From: Solanum dulcamara
Lineage: Eukaryota > Streptophyta > Magnoliopsida > Solanales > Solanaceae
Assembly (NCBI RefSeq): GCF_947179165.1
Contig: NC_077242.1
Coordinates: 30,792,097-30,856,096 of the forward strand
Reading direction: 5' to 3'
DNA: 64,000 nucleotides
Shown here one piece after another: positions 31,401-46,972 of this stretch (position 1 is the first letter of the stretch; each line of letters opens with the position of its first letter). The translations under genes were made by a program, and so were the position numbers. The notes beneath the pieces were generated by a model, which ran no database searches, was not told the DNA's origin, and was given only the letters and a program-made list of their open reading frames with translations.

Positions 31401-33985
31401 TAAATAATGGAATAATATAATTAAAGTTATTATGAGATGCAAATCAAGTCTAACATCTTAACTTTTAAATAGTAAAACAATCATAATTTCTTAAAATGTA
31501 ATACTATGATAATATGTTATTTACCTCCTAAAAGAAAATAATCAATAAACTTTAATAAAAAAAGTTCCGCCGTGAATAAAAATAAGATTACTTTCAAATA
31601 GCAAAATAATAAAATATGATAATTTTGAAACACGACAAAAACATGAAGACCAATGATAAGTGAAGATGCAAAATTCGGCTATGTATTTTTAAAGAAATGC
31701 TACTTAAAATGTATTACTATGATACTATGTTATTTACCTCCTAAAAGAAAATAATCAATAAAATTTATTTTTAAAAAAATTATGTCGTGAATAAAAATAA
31801 AATTACTTCAATTAGCGAAATAACAAAATATGATAATTTTGAAACACGGTAAAAACATGAAGACCAGTGATAAGTGAAGATGCAAAATTTAGCTGTGTAT
31901 TTTTAAAGAAATGTTAAGTCATATTTTCCTTCACGGTATTCTCAAATAGTAGTAAATATGCAATACTATGACTTGTTGAGTTATTCTCAATCTTTTTATT
32001 TTTATAGATGAAAAAAACTACTAAACATCATTCATTTATTAAAGAATCATGAAGGTCAACAATGTTAACTAATTAAAAAATTTGACACAATTTGTGTAAG
32101 ATTTGTTAAACAAGCCAGAGCGTTAGACATGTTTATAGCATAGACTCAGATGTTTAGGACATAAGTCTCACGGAACTAAATCTCATACGTGTTCCTTGAA
32201 GTGTTTTGCCAATGTCTCACTGTGATGCAAGTCTCAAAACTGCCTTTTAAATACCGATGGAAATATATATGTTTTAAGTTCTGAAGTTGCCATCCGATCT
32301 TTTTGCTTGAATTATTGGCGGAATGGTAGAGAAGAAATCTCAATTTGAAGTATTTTTTTTTTGATAATTTTGGATTCACGTTTTATTTAGGCAGCATGAT
32401 TTCATCGAACAAGTTGCTAAAAATAGAGTTCATGAAGAATAAATCGTTTTTATAATTTTTTCCAAATGGAATTTTCTCTCTGTAGTTGACAACCCAAATG
32501 GAATTGAGATCTTCAAGATTCCATACAAAAAATAACAAAATCAAGCAGCATTTTAGCTGTGTGAGTGCAACGAGTGTAATATTAAAAGTTTAAACGACAG
32601 AATTATGACGAATTCCTTATAAGAAAAGCAATACTCTTAGATTTGATCACTTGTGCATTTCTATCTCATTGTTATTATTACCATGATATAAAATTATATG
32701 ATTCTTTTTAATTTTGTATTTTTACGTTTTTATGAAATTGTCTTTTCTAGATTATACAATTATCTTCCCTGGTCTGATAGTAATCAAGAGAAAATTACTT
32801 GAGCTTTTTCGCATTTGCTCCTTTCCGGAGTGCACTAACAAAAATCTAATATTACTATTCGCTTCAAAAACTAACAATATTCAATGCTATTCCGACCCCA
32901 CTTGGTTTTCTCATAAAATTACTCTCATTTTCTCCTTTTCCTATCTGACTTCCTCCACGCAAAATAAATAAATAATTAGAATATTGTCATTAATTTTCTT
33001 AAGATATTAAAATAGATTTTAAGTTCTATATGATGATGTCATTAGAAGTATTTTACACTATCATGTCATTTAAAAAGATGTCACATGTAACTCTATCTCC
33101 AAAAATGAATTAATGACATACTATAACATATTGAATTTATTATATTGTCTACTAGTGTATATAGCTTAAATGCATTAAATTAAACATTACAATCACTTGT
33201 AATGGACACAATATATAGCTGCCTTACTATACTTTTAGTAAGCTTATAATTACTATGTTTTTGGTACAATAAGCTTATAATCAGTGGATATATACTATCA
33301 ATTATCAAATAAACTTTTTAAAGGAGTGCTGCTTCTCTCAGGCTTCGTGAACTGCTCCGCCCTCCAAAATAGAAAAACAGAAGGGAAATGTCACTTTCAT
33401 TATAGGAATAACTTTCTCCTACTTTTTGGTTCTCTTTCTTGCCTACAAGTTTGTCCGAGCTACTTTAAATTATAGTAATACATTAATAAAAAAATTGTTC
33501 TATCAGGAAAATTATATTCTATAGCAAATTAATTACTCTCTCCATTTTAATTTGTAATTTATCTAGTTTTTACTTATCACAAAATATAAAAAAATAAAAT
33601 AAAAACATAAATTAAATCTTCTGATCTTAGATTAAAAATACATAAAATGCACTAAAATGTATTTAATCTTATAATTTTGAACATGAAAAATTAGAATTAA
33701 AAAGCTATAAAAAAATAGATATTAATTTTTAAACAGACTAAATAAGAAAGTAAAACAAACAAATAGCAACGAATGAAGTATCATTTCTCTCGAATTGTTA
33801 ATTATTTATTAATTATATAAATATATTTTATACTATCAGTTTATAAAATTTCATTGATTTGTTTTTCCTACTGATGGAGTTACCAACTTTGTCCTTTTTT
33901 TCCCCTTGTGTTGGTCCAGGGGAGTGAATGGGACGAGTCTGCTTTCGAGGAAGCAGTGAAAAGAGTTGTTGGTGACTTGGCATAG
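28428..33985 (+). CDS. bHLH041: bHLH transcription factor, bHLH041-like, eight exons, 498 aa
   Basis: Nuclear DNA-binding regulator. Exons: 28428-28540, 28669-28767, 28857-28962, 29077-29091, 29180-29242, 29332-29991, 30472-30846, 33920-33985. All introns are GT-AG, phases join and the frame is open to TAG at 33983. The N-terminal region (1-150; MDSIFFLEEGDRAVFLLKIM) resembles bHLH-MYC N-terminal/bHLH041 proteins. The basic region HHMISERRRREKLN (about 324-337) has the H-E-R residues expected for E-box contact. Helix 1 ends exon 6, and helix 2 opens exon 7 (KDKASVLASTTEYLASLKGQL). The C-terminus (about 425-498) looks like an ACT-type dimer domain, completed by the 22-codon last exon after a 3.07-kb intron. 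Exon 4 is a 15-nt microexon. Targets cannot be told from sequence. Confidence 0.93.
30149..30377. mobile_element. Stowaway-like MITE in intron 6 of the bHLH gene
   Basis: 229 bp. The left end TTCCATTTGTTTCAATTTG pairs with the complement of AAACTGAAACACAAGAAG at the right, with TA on both sides (30147-30148 and 30378-30379). It lies well inside the intron between exons 6 and 7, away from splice sites. Confidence 0.65.
31173..32253. mobile_element. Possible degraded terminal-inverted-repeat element in intron 7
   Basis: The left edge 'GTTTTAAAAGATAGG' and the right edge 'CAAAACTGCCTTTTAAAT' are loosely inverse, and the left interior ('GTATAAGACGGGACA') looks like a plant repeat. No certain target duplication. 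The interval holds the 213-bp tandem duplication. Confidence 0.3.
31491..31915 (+). repeat. 213-bp tandem duplication in intron 7
   Basis: Units start at 31491 and 31704, both with TTAAAATGTA. Shared blocks include TATTTACCTCCTAAAAGAAA, ATATGATAATTTTGAAACACG and AAACATGAAGACCA. Copies differ by scattered substitutions and small indels. Confidence 0.9.
33533..33780. mobile_element. Stowaway-like MITE near the end of intron 7
   Basis: The left end CTCTCTCCATTTTAATTTGT pairs weakly with the complement of ACAAATAGCAACGAATGAAG, with flanking TA at the right. About 248 bp and about 140 bp before the last exon. The inverted repeats are more decayed than in the other copies. Confidence 0.5.
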
Positions 33986-34759
33986 AGGAACTTGTCATAC
34001 TTGGTAGGGCCATAAAATTTTGACTGCCGGCGCCTCGTAATACGACTATTTCCCCATATTTTTCTCCTCCAATCATTACGCTAAACTATATCAACAATTA
34101 ATATCCTAAATTTGCAATCATGTGATTCTACAATTTTGTTGCTAGTTTTGCCTCGTTCTAGTGTGTATTCATATTTTATTCCATCTGATAATGTTTAATA
34201 TTTAATCATTTTGGTTTAAAGTCTTTTTTAAAAAAAGATATGCATGTACATAGTTTAAATTTTTGTACAATTCAAACAATATTTTTAATGAATTGCTTAC
34301 TACTAGGTTGGATTGGATATCAACCTACTACAACGTTCCCTCTAATCGTCTTGTCAGGAATAGAATTCACTCTATTTATTTGATATGTTTATTATACAAG
34401 TGGTAATCAAAAAAAAAAAAAATTACATTATGATTGAAAAAGCAGTTTAGTAGAAAAGTATCAGATTAAATTTGATTAGTTAAAAGAATATGATTCTGAA
34501 AATCTTAAAGACTAACATTATCATTATAAGTGAAACGATATCAATTGTTTAGGATCTTATAAATTTAAGAGGGTTAAGTATTAATGTAAGTACGAGAATT
34601 TGTATATTAGTAATATGTGCATACCGTAAATTGAGATTATGGTATTATGTAAAAATCCTCACAACTATTATTCTCTCCTCTGTTCTCCTTCTTCCTTGAT
34701 TTTAGCATCATATCAGAGTTATACTAACAAGGATACAAAAAATCTAACATCATGTGATC
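33986..34759. other. Region downstream of the bHLH gene, no gene seen
   Basis: Holds the bHLH 3' UTR (end unknown), AT-rich DNA, a run of A near 34409-34421, and probably the LTR/leader of the copia relic that follows. 'CATATCAGAGTTATAC' at about 34709-34724 resembles a tRNA-Met primer site. The minus-strand frame 33828-34076 overlaps the last bHLH exon and is a shadow. Confidence 0.5.
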
Positions 34760-35279
34760 ATGGCCGGAGACAACAAAAGGACCGGTGTGAATGAGGAAAC
34801 GAATCAAAGGAGGACGATCTCTCTTTACAACATCATGTGAAATGACAACCCCTGAATTTTGATCACACAATCCAATTGAGGGGTGAGAACCATGAGTTAT
34901 GGGCTAGGTCCATGAGGATGGTCTTATGGGAAATGAAGAAAATTGGTTTTGTCGATGTTACAATCAAAACACAAGATGAAGAATCTTCAGATTTGAAAAA
35001 TTGGTGGATTAGTAATTCATTGTAGGTGTCGTGGATTCACGACACCATTGACCAACACTTTCCTCTACTATTTCTCATTGAGAGAAAGCCGAGGATTGTC
35101 GAAGAGTATCTGAAAATCCCAGAGTTAAATAAAAAGGAATGATCATAGTGTTTACTATGAGAAACTAAGGAAGTAGAAAATATTGACAAATTATGAGTAA
35201 ATCCCAACATGCCCATGTGGAAAGTGTACATGCAAGGTAGATTGGTTCTAGAAACTAAAAGAGAAGAAGAAGAAATGAT
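34760..35279 (+). pseudogene. gag fragment of a different copia element
   Basis: Starts with ATG-Ala-Gly-Asp, then in shifting frames 'NDNPEF', 'LRGENHELWARSMRMVLWEMKKIGFVD' and 'SWIHDTIDQ', the typical N-terminal gag blocks of plant copia elements (DNPG..., GENY..W). It ends where the antisense LTR begins near 35280. Stops are present, for example TGA soon after 'LYNIM'. Confidence 0.7.
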
Positions 35280-35721
35280 AGTCACGGTCCGATTTCTCAG
35301 GTCATGATGACACCTACTATATTCCACCAGTAGGTAAGCCTAACTTATAACTCAGAGCCAGAGACAATGGGCTATCATACGGAAGCGAAGAATGCAGAAG
35401 ATAACAATAATTATAACAAATATAGGAAAGAGAGAAAATCAAATTAATACAGAAAAACACTCCCAAGACCTGGTATCAGTCAGTAGTCCAACTTCTAGTC
35501 AGAACAAGAGTACAAGCTTATACAAAACAAGATATAAGTACAGAGCGTCTCTGAAAATAAAATAATGAGTAGTCATATCCAATCCAGAGGGAAAAAGGCA
35601 AGGCAACTCCGAACGCCAGGAGCTCATCCAAGTCTCCTAATCTAAAAAGCTTCTCTATACGAGATCCAAATCAGCAATGAGAATCCACACTATGATCTGC
35701 AGGGTGTAGAAGTGTAGCATG

Positions 35722-38575
<2,854 letters not shown>

Positions 38576-40900
38576 GTATGAGTACCAACAAGTGACACTC
38601 AGTAGGTATAGGCCGACTAAGATCCTAAGATAAAAAAAGCATAATAGGCATGTAAGACAAGAGCATATATCACAATAATAACAAAACAACAGAAAACTCA
38701 TAGTAAGGAACAAGCTGAAAGCATCGAGAGAGAGTAAATGAAGCAGGAAAAGAAGTAATATACGAACCTGAATGTGCTAGCCCATCAAACTATCTATGAC
38801 CAAACTCTGCTAAAGGAGAAAACTAGCTAGAGATATACCAACGAAATAATCACAATAGAACTTAAATACTAATAAGGCTATTATAAAACATGCCCTGCAT
38901 AGAATAGTCAAATAAGAGAAAACAAGGGCAGTGCCTACCTTTAAACAAAAGAACAATCCTTCGGACTGCCACAAGTATATAAATAGCCAATCAAAACCTT
39001 ACCAAGCCCCATATGCCAGCTAGCTACATAATCACAAACTAAAACCCGTACGGCCTCCATAAGACCAACAGGTCCACACCTAATTATGCTGGTGATAGGC
39101 AATTCATATGAATGAGAGCAATAAAAAGTAACATAGTGCCAAGATATTTATATATACCCTTCAATCTCGGCCAGCGAGGTAGGACCCATGCGCTCCTCTT
39201 CTTCATATTTCAGTGGGTCACATAGATAGAGAAATCCATGATAGACTCAAGAGTGTCCATATATACCTACCTGGTCCCGATACAGGACTTTCTGCTCCGT
39301 CAGTCACATTAGAAATCATCAATATAAATCAATAGCATTAAAAAGGTCGGTTTCTCTCTAATCGGTCAATTAAAAAGGAGAGTACATCCCAAATACCTTT
39401 AAGATTTCCTAGTAGAAAAGGAGTACATCCTTGAAGCCTCGTAAATATCCAAAAATCAATTTATTAAAATGATCTAGGTGGTATGACTCTCGTTAAGAGG
39501 TAAATTTAATAGTAAAAAGGGCAATAACCGTGCTTCCTTGAAAAATGATGGTCAAACCAATTTATGCTTCAGGTTCATACCACAAAACACATGTAAATAA
39601 GCAACCAATGCAATTTATGCCAAAACCAGCATCCAAACAATTTAAGCAAATAACATCACAATATACACAACAAGTACCTCACTCCTAGAGTATGGAAACT
39701 AACCTAGTATCTAGCTAATCCTCGATCAAGGCCTCGAGCCTAAAAATACTCCAACCATCTCAACAATAAAAGCATAATAAGGAAAATCTCTACTCAAAAA
39801 ATGAAAAAAATTGTAAAGAGTCAACAAAGATGGGATAACTTACAAACCTCAACATCTTCTTAAGGATAACATTCAAAGGACCAAAATACCGCAAACTCCA
39901 TCTTATGGCAATAATATGCATCGAAGGACCTAAGGTCTAATCATAACATAAGGATTTCATCACCACTATAGGACTAAATAGGGAAAAACCTCACAAATCT
40001 CAACACAAGTTCACAGTTCCCACACTAGCTTCGGGCATCAATCCAATGAAAAACTCAACGGGAGAAACTACACTAGCAAAATTTCCAAAACTCATCCGAA
40101 GATGCTAAACATATTGGATGCTCCAAAGAGTAAACTATTAACCAAAGAGAGGCTAATAACCCTAGACTAAGGCAAAGGCTAGGAATTTTCAATTAAAACT
40201 AAGGACCTTACAATACTAAACTATCCTAAGGCTCATACGAGAATCAAGAAGTAATATAAGGGAAGAAAATCCTAAGCCTGCCATATACAATTTTAACTCA
40301 CATTCACAATATGCTAAATCATATCTTATGAAGCACAATCTAAAACAAGTAGACCGTACCCTACCTCGAAGCCAAACACGCGCACTCCAAAGTCCACGAA
40401 TCCAAAGCTTTTCTTCTCAAACCCTATCCAATTTGCTACCACGCTATCAAATTTTGATTATCTCATCAATACAAATATTTTGAAACCAAAATTGCATTTT
40501 TTGGAGACAGATCCAAAATTGGTCTAAAATGGGAATATAAGACCCGCATTGAGAATAACAAAATTGACTCCATGAAAAGGTCCTAAATAGGTCCAGAAAC
40601 TCGTTTCCTAAAAAAAGGTAAAAACCGAACTTGAAATCAAGCTAAAATAGTTCAAGAACAAAATCAGCATTAAAGCCCCCAAAAATTAAGCTTGGACAGC
40701 CCCTAGAAGGCAGAAATTACCTTTGCACGATGCTTCCCACACTTCTTCGAACAGACCAACACGTAGCCACGCTAATCCGGACCAACCATATTTCGAATCA
40801 CCCAAAACGGAGGTGTATAGCTCTCAAAATCGCAATTTGAACTTTGGAGAGGGAGACTAAAACAGGTTGGTCTTCAAATAAAAGACCACCCAAAAATTAA

Positions 40901-41907
40901 CTTGATTACCAAATCTTCTCTCTTTCACACAAATGTTCTTCTTAAGAATCGCTCCCAAGAAGTCTAATAGTCAGAATTAAGGGTAGATTTGAATGTTTTT
41001 GGATTTGGTATTTAAATTCTCTCTCTTCAAATATCCCTGGTCAGTTAAAATCCATTAGGTAAAATTTTTGCTCGTATTTGAATGAATGTTTCTTCAATGT
41101 TGTCTGAAATTCTTACCAAGTAAGTGATTATCCACTCTTAAAATATTTTTTTCATTTGTTTTCTTTGTGCTTATATAAGAATTCCTTTTCATTTATTATT
41201 CTTTCTAGATTTCATCATATTTTCTAGCTAGGATTTCGTCCTAGCTTCTGGCTAAACTTACAATTAGAGATTTGATTTTATCATAATTTCCAACTAGAGT
41301 TTTGGCTTACAAAATGTACTATAGTAAAATTATTGCTATTAAGAATTATAGTATTACTTAAAAAACTACAGCTTTTTTTAGTAAAATCAATATTTTAGGG
41401 TTCTAATTATAATATCTATTTTGATATTGTTAAATGTTGGGGTTTTTATATAAATTTCTCATGTATAATTGTCTACTTATGTCTAATTGTCAAAATTTCT
41501 GTACTTTTGATTAAGGTGTCCAATTAAGTCATTACTTTTGTGATCGTTGATTACTGTTGTGGTTATTGATTAATAAATGGCTTTTAAGTATACGAACTTA
41601 AGGGTCAAATTTGGGGGGTATGTTGGTGAGTGAGGTAGGTCCAATTCTTGTTGGGGGTATGACTGAATATATGTTCAATATGGATGAAGATCATTTGTCA
41701 ATTTTTTAAAATGCAAATTATGCTAAGTTTCTTGGGATTACTATGTTGAGGAAAACTTATGCAGTGCCATCTCTAGGAGTAATCTGGTTGAATCGAAAAA
41801 AGATAAGAATATTTATGACATTGCACTATTTTTGCATAGTGAGGACACAATATATATATATATGTGTGTATGATGACTCAACTCTGAAGGATATAGGTCC
41901 CTCTAAA
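40901..41907. other. Unassigned sequence between two antisense LTRs
   Basis: AT-rich. Around 41205-41300 a word of the type 'CTAG(C/A)T(A/T)GGATTT' recurs several times. A frame around 41620-41880 is open apart from a stop, but its residues match no family I know. No terminal repeats recognised. Confidence 0.4.
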
Positions 41908-43545
41908 TGTGACGATCCAAGCCTAGGGCCTAGGTCCTAGACGTGACACGATGAATGAGAAACTCGGATATACCTCACCCAAGACTTTTAGCATTCATTT
42001 AGCCTTTCATTAGCAATGACAATAAATATCAAGCGGAAGAAAAAGAGGAAATCGGGATTAGGGGAGAACGTCATAAAATAAGAGTCATCATCAACCTTAG
42101 ATCATCATATATTTATGTCCAAACATACCTCTACTAATAGACTTAGCGGGGACTAAGACATGTCCCTAGCTCACCCTCAAATAAACTAACAATGACATAC
42201 CAAAATAGGTTTCTTAATGCCTCAACATAACATATGCTAGAAAGGGGAGAAGTATTATCCCCAAAATAATGGGAACTCACCAAAAGTGGCCACGTGGAGG
42301 AGGAGGAACACCGGTACCTACATGATAATATCATGTAGGCAAAAATATACGTTAGTACTTTGACTGTACTAAGTATGTGAGTATGCTATGAAATAAAGAA
42401 CATAAGAGAGACATGAGCAAGCAATATGCATAAGTGAATGCATGGATAAACATCATCATATGAAACCTTAAAACATTCATTTTGTGGGAAGTGACCATAA
42501 CCAATATTTAAGACCATGAGAGCTATTACATGGAATCCGATGACTCCTGCATCAGGGTAGGCCGATGACTCCTGCATTGAGACAGAGGAGACTACCTTGC
42601 CGGGGTAGAACTCCGATCAACTTTAAAACATTCTTTAACTTTAACTTTATTATTGGATGGCTACAAAGGCCTAGACGACAAGGGCTCCTATGGTGGAATA
42701 TAGTTAATGCAACATGAGACTTTACTTAAGAACCCCTTCGGTCGAGTCCCTATCTACATGCTACATTCGGTGCTAGTTCAAATTCTATAGAATAACGTTT
42801 CAACATTAATATAGCATAAGAATTATATAACTTTAACATTAAAACATTAATCGGTGGAATAGCTCATTAAAACCTTTGGTTTATAATATCATCATGGCTG
42901 CCATGCCCTATTTATCGTTCTACTAATGAACCTTGATTTATAAGAAAATTAGGTCTACAATTAGTGATGGTATTCCGGGTACTATGCTAATTGGACCTTC
43001 CTTTTTGGAAAAAATATTCAAAAGCATTTATGGCCTATAGGGATGTCATACATGTCATATCATAACCTTAAAAATTTCATTTGATTCAATGTGAGAATTG
43101 TATTTTCACATTGAAACCTTACTTTGACTAAAAATCCCCTTCATCAATCAATCATTTCATAAAGACTCCCCTTCATAAGCATTTACTTTATAACATTTAT
43201 TTGGAGTCAAACTTCATTTTAACTTTGCTTTATCATAAGAACTAGGTGGGTTCATTTCATAAAGAACTTCAAATATATTTAAAGAATACTTGTATACATG
43301 AGAATGATATAAATGCATCAAATCAAACCTCTTAAAAATAATCCACCATATTCACTTTAAAACTACATTTCAAACCTTCATATAAGAACCTTGATAAACC
43401 ATCCATTTCATGTAAATAAAAATTATCATAAGCCAATATAGGTAAATAAACTTCAAATATTCAAGAATCTATACATTTGGAATCGCAGTATGAAAACCCA
43501 TAAAAAACTCATCATTTGAAATTAAGAGTCAATATATATATATAT
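41908..43545 (-). repeat. Antisense gypsy LTR fragment
   Basis: Starts TGTGACGATCC and is the reverse complement of LTR sequence resembling 48700-50320: 'CTAGGTCCTAGACGTGACA', 'GACATGTCCCTAGCTCACC' and 'GGCCACGTGGA' mirror words near 50233, 49990 and 49857. It stops at a short (AT)n tract at 43531-43548 where pol relic C begins. Small frames on it are not genes. Confidence 0.7.
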
Positions 43546-43548
43546 ATA

Positions 43549-46500
43549 TGTTTGATGTGTTACCTAAATTTTAATAGAGCCCTATTTGGTATCTACCTCC
43601 GTTGGTGAGTCGGTTGTTGCTAGAAAGCTCTATAAGGGTTGTCCCATGTCTATCTTACATAAAATATTTCCTTGTGATATCATTGAACTTGACATGGAAG
43701 ATTTTGATGTTATTCTTTCGGATGGATTGGTTGCATGTATATTATGCTTCTATAGATTGTAGAACTCATAAAATCAAGTATTAATTCTCAAATGATTCTT
43801 TTTGTGAATGGAATGGTCATGATTTGGTAGTAAAGGGTAGGTTAATTTCTTGTCATAAGGCCCAAAATTTGATTGCTAAGGGTTGCATCTACCATATTGT
43901 GAGGGTTAGGGATGTCGACTCAAAAATTTTCTCTTGAATCGGATTTCTTGGTTAATGAGTTTCCCTATATCTTTTCTGATGACCTCCCCGGTGTCCCTCC
44001 CAAAAGTAAAGTTGAATTTGGTATTGATCTGCTCCATGATCCCCAACCTATCTCTATTTCTCCAAACAAAATGGCCTCGATTGAATTAAAGAAGTTAAAA
44101 GAACAATTAAAGGACTTGTTATAAAAATGATTCTTAAGGCCAAGCATTTCATCATGGGTTCTCCCATATTATTTATGAGAAAGAAGTCACTTCGGATGTG
44201 CATAGACTACTTCATTTTAAAAAGGTGACCAAAAAATATCCAATTCCTAGGATTGATGATTTATTTGACCAATTGCAAGTGGAAAGTAATTTATCAAAGA
44301 TCGACCTCCGGTACGGCTATCATCAATTGAAGGTAAGGGAGTATGACATTCCTAAGATGGCATTTGAAATGAGGTATGTTCACTTTGAGTTTTTGAAGAT
44401 GTTGTTTGGGTTGAAAAACTCAGTGGCAATGTTTATAGATCTAATGAATAGGGTGTTCAAACCCTACCCTGAGACTTTTTTTGGTTGTCTTCATTGATGA
44501 CATCTTGATTTACTCTGGGTGGGGAAAAACATAAGGATCAATTGAGAGTGGTTCTTGAAGCCCTTAGAGATAAACAATTGTTTGCAAAATTTAGCAAATG
44601 TGAATTTTGGTTCAAAGAGGTAGTATTTCCAGGTCACAGAGTGTCCAGTGATAGGGTCAAGGTAGATCCTAAGAATACGGAGGCGATGAGGAATTTTCCT
44701 AGACCATTGTCTCATTCGTACATTAGGAGCTTTTTGGGTCTAGCCGGTATTATAAAAGGTTCATTGAAGGATTCTCTTCCATCTCATCTCCAATGATGAA
44801 ATTGACTCAAAAGAAGGAAAAGTTCTTATGGACGAATAAGTGTGAGAAGAGTTTCCAAAATTTAAAAGATCAACTAACCTTCGCTCCTATTTTGACTCTA
44901 CTGGAACACAGAAGGGTTCGTGGTGTATTATAATGATTCAAGGGTTGGTTTGGGTTGTATGTTGATTCAAAATAACTAGGTTATAGCTTATACTTCTAGG
45001 CAATTGAATGTGCAACGTAACTACCCAAACCATGATCTTGAGTTGGAAGACGTTGTGTTTTCCTTAAATCTTTGGTGGCATTACCTCTATAGGGTATATG
45101 TGGATATGTTTATCGATCACAAAAGTATCCAATATGTGTTTACTCAAGGACTATGACATGAGCATGCATTATTAGTTGGGTAAAGTCAATGTTGTTGCCG
45201 GTGCACTTAATAGGATGTCTATGGGTAGTGTGGCTCATATTGATAAGGGGAAGAGAGAGTTGGTGAAAGATGTTCACCGATTAACTAGGTTAGGGGTGAA
45301 GTTCATTCATTCGAATGATGGTGGTATGTCTGTTCAGAATGGGTATGAATCGTCATTGATAGTAGATGTTAAGACAAAGAAAGATCTTGACTCGACGTTA
45401 GTGGATTTAAAGAAATTAGTGAAGGAAAAGAGAGTAGAAGTCTTTTCACAAGGGGGAGATGGAGTGCTTCACTACCAAGATCAGTTGTGTGTTCCCGATT
45501 TGGATGACCTGAGGAGTTTGATCTTTAAGGAGGCTCACAATTCCTTATATTCCATTCACCCCGGTTCTACCAAAAAATGTTCTATGACTTAAATGAGATT
45601 TATTGGTGGGGTGGTGTGAAAAAGGACATAGCAAGGCTCATGGACGAATGCCCAAATTTCCAACAAGTTAAGGAGAAACATTAAAGGTTGGGTGGCCTAG
45701 CACAAGACATTTAACTTCCCACTTGGAAGTGGAAAGATGTGAACATTCATTTCGTAGTGGGGTTGGCTCGTACTCGAAAATATCATGACTCTATTTGGGT
45801 GATTATTGATAGAATGAAAAAGTTGGCTCACTTTCTACAAGTCAATACTTCTAATAGTGCCAAGGATTATGATAATTTATATATTCGGTAATTGGTAAGG
45901 TTGCATGGTGTGACTTTTCAACTATTTTGGATTGTGGTACCCAATTAACTTATCACTTTTGGAAATCATATCAAAAGGTTCTTGGTCAAAAGTGAAGTTA
46001 AGCACCGTATTCTATTCTCAAATTGATGGGCAAGCTGAATAGACAATTCGAACACTAGAGGATATGTTAATTGTTTATGTGTTGGAGTTCAAAGAAAGTT
46101 GGGATGGCCATCAACAACTTATTGAGTTATCTTACAAAAATATCTACCACTCAACTATTGAGATAGAACCGTTTGAGGTTTTGTATGGGAGACAATGTAG
46201 GTCTCTAGTTGGTTAGTTTAAAGTTGGTGAGATGACCTTGTTGGGTCCCAATTTGGCGCTTGATGCCTTGGAGAAGGTGAGAGTCATTAGAGAAATGTTT
46301 AAAATGGCTAAAACTTGCCAAAAGTCCTATTCTGATATAAAAACAGAGATCTTGAGTTTAGTATGGACGATTGGGTATACTTGAAGGTTTCACCCATGAA
46401 GGGTGTAGTTTGGTTTTATAAATAGGGAAAATGAAGCCCTAGGTACGTAGGGTCTTATAGAATCATGAGACGTGTTGGCAAGGTTACTTATGAGGTAGAG

Positions 46501-46795
46501 TTACAATTGAAAATGGCCATGGTTAATTAGGTGTTCCATGTGTCTATATTTAGAAAATATGTGGGTGATCCTTGTTCCATTATGCCATTGAAAGTAGTCA
46601 ATGTCGAAGAAAACTTGACCTAAAAAGAGGTCCCGGTTGAAATTTTGGATCGGCAAGTTAAGAGATTGAAGAACAAAGAAGTTGTATCTATCAAAGTCCT
46701 TTGGAGGAATCAACCAGTTGAAAGCATTAATTGGAAAGAAAAAGCGGATATGATGAAGCGATACCCTCATCTCTTCCACCCTACTCAAGCCTAAG
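43549..46795 (+). pseudogene. pol relic of gypsy element C (protease tail to integrase C-terminus)
   Basis: Order: protease tail (43549-43790), RT (43912-44800), RNase H (44820-45240), zinc region and integrase core (45480-46330), integrase C-terminal block with 'YLKVSPMKGVVW', 'VFHVS' and 'KRLKNKEV' (46370-46795). RT holds FIDD at 44490-44501, but the frame upstream (44198-44497) is shifted against it by one extra T in the seven-T run at 44476-44482. In the integrase HHCC zinc motif the second cysteine reads Phe (C-P-N-F near 45648-45659). Many other stops. Gag and 5' LTR are missing. Confidence 0.88.
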
Positions 46796-46972
46796 GTACT
46801 AAGTTATTCATGCTCGAATTATTTTAAAACTCCTACATTTCAGATTTTCCTAAGTATTCATATGCATGCATGCTCAAGACATTGAAATTTTAAAGCCATG
46901 TTTTATGATAAGTTTAAAGTTCTCATATTCTATGCCTTTCAATTGTCATTGTATTTTCATGTTGGGAGATAT

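Larger units (their letters stand above)
30847..33919 (+). other. Final intron of the bHLH gene (3.07 kb)
   Basis: Donor GTACGC after CAG at 30846, acceptor CCAG at 33919. It contains a probable degraded inverted-repeat element (about 31173-32253), a 213-bp tandem duplication, a MITE near its 3' end, and AT-rich sequence. Small frames (32176-32379 minus, 32714-32971 plus, 33284-33475 plus) show no domain. It is by far the largest intron of the gene. Confidence 0.8.

Noticed and set aside
33828..34076. 82-codon minus-strand frame
   Set aside because: Overlaps the last bHLH exon on the opposite strand; no domain, a shadow frame.
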